Of a stretch of 7,654 nt of DNA, positions 5,595 through 7,654 are shown one piece after another. Each line of letters starts with the position of its first letter. The first letter of the stretch is position 1. The notes beneath the pieces are model-generated. The model worked only from the letters and a program-made list of their open reading frames with translations. It was not told the origin of the DNA and made no database searches. Origin of the DNA: Phycisphaerae bacterium (GTDB taxonomy: Bacteria > Planctomycetota > Phycisphaerae > Phycisphaerales > SM1A02); contig NYVS01000116.1 of the NCBI GenBank assembly GCA_002684755.1, forward strand, positions 5,907-13,560. The letters run 5' to 3'. The position numbers and the translations under genes are program-made.

Positions 5595-7654
5595 GTGGAC
5601 ATTCTCGGTACCGGCAGCAACATCCTCCTGATCATTCTCGGCTTCGGCCTGCTCATCGCGCTCCACGAGCTCGGCCACTTCATCGCGGCCCGCTGGGCGG
5701 GAATCCGCGCCGACGGGTTCGCGATCGGCATGGGTCCGGTGGTCGCCAGCTACCGCGGCGGGGTCGGATTTCGATTCGGCGCCTGCGACGACGTGGTCAA
5801 GAAGCGGCTTGGTCGATTCCCCATCGAGCTCAGCGACGAGGAGATGGCGAAGGAGGGCCTCGGGGAGACCCAGTACTCCCTCCGACTCCTTCCCGTCGGC
5901 GGTTACGTCCGGATGCTCGGGCAGGAGGACGGCAACCCGAACGCGACGAGCCCGGACGCCCGGAGCTACACCAGCGTGAGCGTGGGCAAGCGGATGGTGG
6001 TGGTGAGCGCGGGCGTGGTGATGAACCTCATCACCGCGATCGTGATGTTCGTCGTCGCGTTCATGGTCGGTGTCCGGTTCGAGGCCCCGGTGGTCGGGCC
6101 GGTCCAGCCCGACTCGCCCGCCGCCGTGGCGACGTCTTCGACCGAAGGCGTGGCACCCGGCATCCGACCCGGCGACCGGATCACCCGCATCGGCGATTCG
6201 GACGTCATGACCTTCTCCGACGTGATGATCGAATCCGCGATGAGCGTCCCCGACCGACCACTCAGCATCGAGGTCGACCGACCCGGCCGGGACGCCCCGC
6301 TTCGATTCGAGGTCGAGCCGGCGTACGACGAACGCATGAACATGCGGATGATCGGCATCGCACCGGCCGCCAGCAACCAGCTCGCCTCGGATCCCCAGCT
6401 CGAGACACCGCTCGAGACCATGTTCGACGCGTCGATGGCCGATCGAATGCCCGGCCGGACCATCGTGTCCGCGGGCTCGACCACCGTCGGCACCTGGGAG
6501 GCCTTCGACGAGGTGATGACCGCGTCGAACGGCCGGCCCGTCGAGGTCGGCTTCGGACCGGGCGCCGGAGGCGAGCCTGGATTCGCCGTCTCCATGACCG
6601 CCGACCCGATCTACGAACGCATCCTGTACGCCGAGCCGCAACCCGAGGGCGCCGGCGACTGGGAGTCCGGCCTGCTCGGACTGACGCCGCTGGTCAGGAT
6701 CACCGGCGTCGTCGATGGAAGTCGCAACGCGGAGGTCCTCGCGGCCGGTGACATCGTCCTGCAGGTCGCGGACGTCGCGGGCCCTCGGATGTCGGAGTTC
6801 CGCGGCGCGCTGATGGCCCGGCCCGGCCGGACGATTCCGATCCTCGTGGAACGCGACGGCGTCGAGCGACGCGTCGAGGCGAGGACCGATGCCGAAGGCC
6901 GACTCGGCGTGATGGTGAACTACGCCCTCGACGACCCCCGCATCGCCCGCCCCTTCGAGGTCGTGGGCGGCGACGAACCGATGCCGGCGTCGATCGCGGC
7001 CCTGCGACTCATGCCGCGGACCCGGATCGACGCGGTGGGAACGAAGTCCGTCGAGGACTGGCCGTCCTTCCGCGCCGCGTTGGTCGATGCCGTCGGCACC
7101 GACGGTGCCACCGAGACCGAATTCACCTGGACGCTGCCGGTGGCCGACGCCGCCGCGGAGTCCGGAACGATCACGATCTCGAAGGCCGAAGGCGACCGGC
7201 TTCGCAGCCTCGGCTGGACCGCGCCGCTCCCCGGGAACTGGTTCGAGCCGCTTCAGACCACGCTCTCCGCCGGCGGTGATCCGATCCTTGCGACGATGAT
7301 GGGTTTTCGACAGACCTGGAAGATGGTCGTGCTCACCTATCTGACCATCGACCGCCTCGTCGGCGGATCGGTCAGCGTGAAGCAGCTTCACGGGCCGGTC
7401 GGCATCGTGCACATCGGCACCCGGGTGGCGGACCGGGGCTTCATGTACCTGATCTTCTTCCTCGCGATGATCAGCGTGAACCTGGCGGTGCTCAACTTCC
7501 TGCCGCTGCCCATCGTCGACGGCGGGCTCTTTCTCTTCCTGCTCTATGAGAAGTTCTTCAAGAAGCCGCCCTCGATCGCCTTCCAGAACGCGGCGACGCT
7601 GGTCGGACTCGCCCTGATCGGCACGCTCTTCGTGGTCACCTTCTACAACGACGT
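5595..7654 (+). CDS. rseP: RseP-type site-2 intramembrane zinc metalloprotease (M50), 3' end cut
   Basis: RseP-like proteases cut transmembrane helices, classically of anti-sigma factors or remnant signal peptides, in the inner membrane. 686 codons are visible with no stop before the window ends. The first membrane helix (about 8-33) carries HELGH (H24, E25, H28), the zinc site. LPVGGYVRML (99-108) is the conserved membrane-facing loop, and helix 2 (about 134-158) has SAGVVMN. Residues 165-545 form a long periplasmic region that reads as about four PDZ-like units. GPVGI (600-604), then the third helix with NFLPLPIVDGG supplies D642, the third zinc ligand; a fourth helix (about 666-683) is near the end. 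Catalytic residues are complete. The protein is far longer than E. coli RseP (450 residues); the extra length is mainly the PDZ region plus a polar insertion at 53-92. The dxr-rseP order supports the call. The natural substrate is unknown; no sigma or anti-sigma gene is in view. Confidence 0.95.
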   Translation, partial: MDILGTGSNILLIILGFGLLIALHELGHFIAARWAGIRADGFAIGMGPVVASYRGGVGFRFGACDDVVKKRLGRFPIELSDEEMAKEGLGETQYSLRLLPVGGYVRMLGQEDGNPNATSPDARSYTSVSVGKRMVVVSAGVVMNLITAIVMFVVAFMVGVRFEAPVVGPVQPDSPAAVATSSTEGVAPGIRPGDRITRIGDSDVMTFSDVMIESAMSVPDRPLSIEVDRPGRDAPLRFEVEPAYDERMNMRMIGIAPAASNQLASDPQLETPLETMFDASMADRMPGRTIVSAGSTTVGTWEAFDEVMTASNGRPVEVGFGPGAGGEPGFAVSMTADPIYERILYAEPQPEGAGDWESGLLGLTPLVRITGVVDGSRNAEVLAAGDIVLQVADVAGPRMSEFRGALMARPGRTIPILVERDGVERRVEARTDAEGRLGVMVNYALDDPRIARPFEVVGGDEPMPASIAALRLMPRTRIDAVGTKSVEDWPSFRAALVDAVGTDGATETEFTWTLPVADAAAESGTITISKAEGDRLRSLGWTAPLPGNWFEPLQTTLSAGGDPILATMMGFRQTWKMVVLTYLTIDRLVGGSVSVKQLHGPVGIVHIGTRVADRGFMYLIFFLAMISVNLAVLNFLPLPIVDGGLFLFLLYEKFFKKPPSIAFQNAATLVGLALIGTLFVVTFYND

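Noticed and set aside
4064..5731. 555-codon minus-strand frame opposite dxr
   Set aside because: It is antisense to a complete dxr with all active-site motifs and has no recognisable domain.
5520..7412. 630-codon minus-strand frame opposite the protease
   Set aside because: The His/Asp/Arg/Gly-rich product with no domains is typical of the reverse of a GC-rich gene; the plus strand encodes a clear M50 protease.
1..7654. CRISPR array, insertion sequence, phage or defence system
   Set aside because: There are no spaced direct repeats, transposase motifs or terminal repeats, and no composition break. All four genes are housekeeping and on the same strand.

Overview
The window carries four genes, all on the + strand, and two are cut by its edges. 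They are the 3' end of a PTS enzyme I gene (ptsI, 1-342), a very large RNase E/G-family ribonuclease (rne, 823-4143), 1-deoxy-D-xylulose-5-phosphate reductoisomerase (dxr, 4202-5422), and an RseP-type site-2 metalloprotease of the M50 family (5595 to the window end). The DNA is strongly GC-rich with GC-rich third codon positions. The tandem dxr-rseP order is widespread in bacteria. The long M50 protease, with its SAGVVMN membrane motif and large PDZ region, together with the style of the ribonuclease, suggests Planctomycetota, possibly Phycisphaerae. That placement is an inference from general familiarity, not from a search.

Layout. Bases 1-342 encode the C-terminal 113 residues of enzyme I, including the conserved active-site cysteine motif. 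Bases 343-822 hold no gene I can support. This 480-base stretch contains several inverted repeats and one compact three-way-junction-like fold (495-557), so it is best read as intergenic DNA plus a long rne leader. The rne gene encodes about 1106 residues. It has a complete catalytic core (S1, 5'-sensor, DNase I-like and CxxC Zn-link parts) between two long low-complexity regions: an N-terminal Lys/Thr repeat extension, and a C-terminal region of alternating poly-Arg and acidic blocks that contains an IF2 N-terminal-like module. The dxr gene follows after 58 bases. A 172-base gap with small inverted repeats then leads to the protease gene, which starts at GTG behind a good ribosome binding site and runs off the window.

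Function. The genes are housekeeping: sugar-PTS or regulatory phosphotransfer, RNA processing and decay, the first committed step of MEP isoprenoid synthesis, and intramembrane proteolysis. I do not see a mobile element, CRISPR array, defence system or stable RNA gene. The most unusual content is the architecture of the ribonuclease (H1-like repeat tail, charge-block tail, IF2_N-like module), its possibly structured leader, and a protease whose periplasmic region appears to contain about four PDZ-like units plus an extra segment between the HExxH helix and the GGYV loop.
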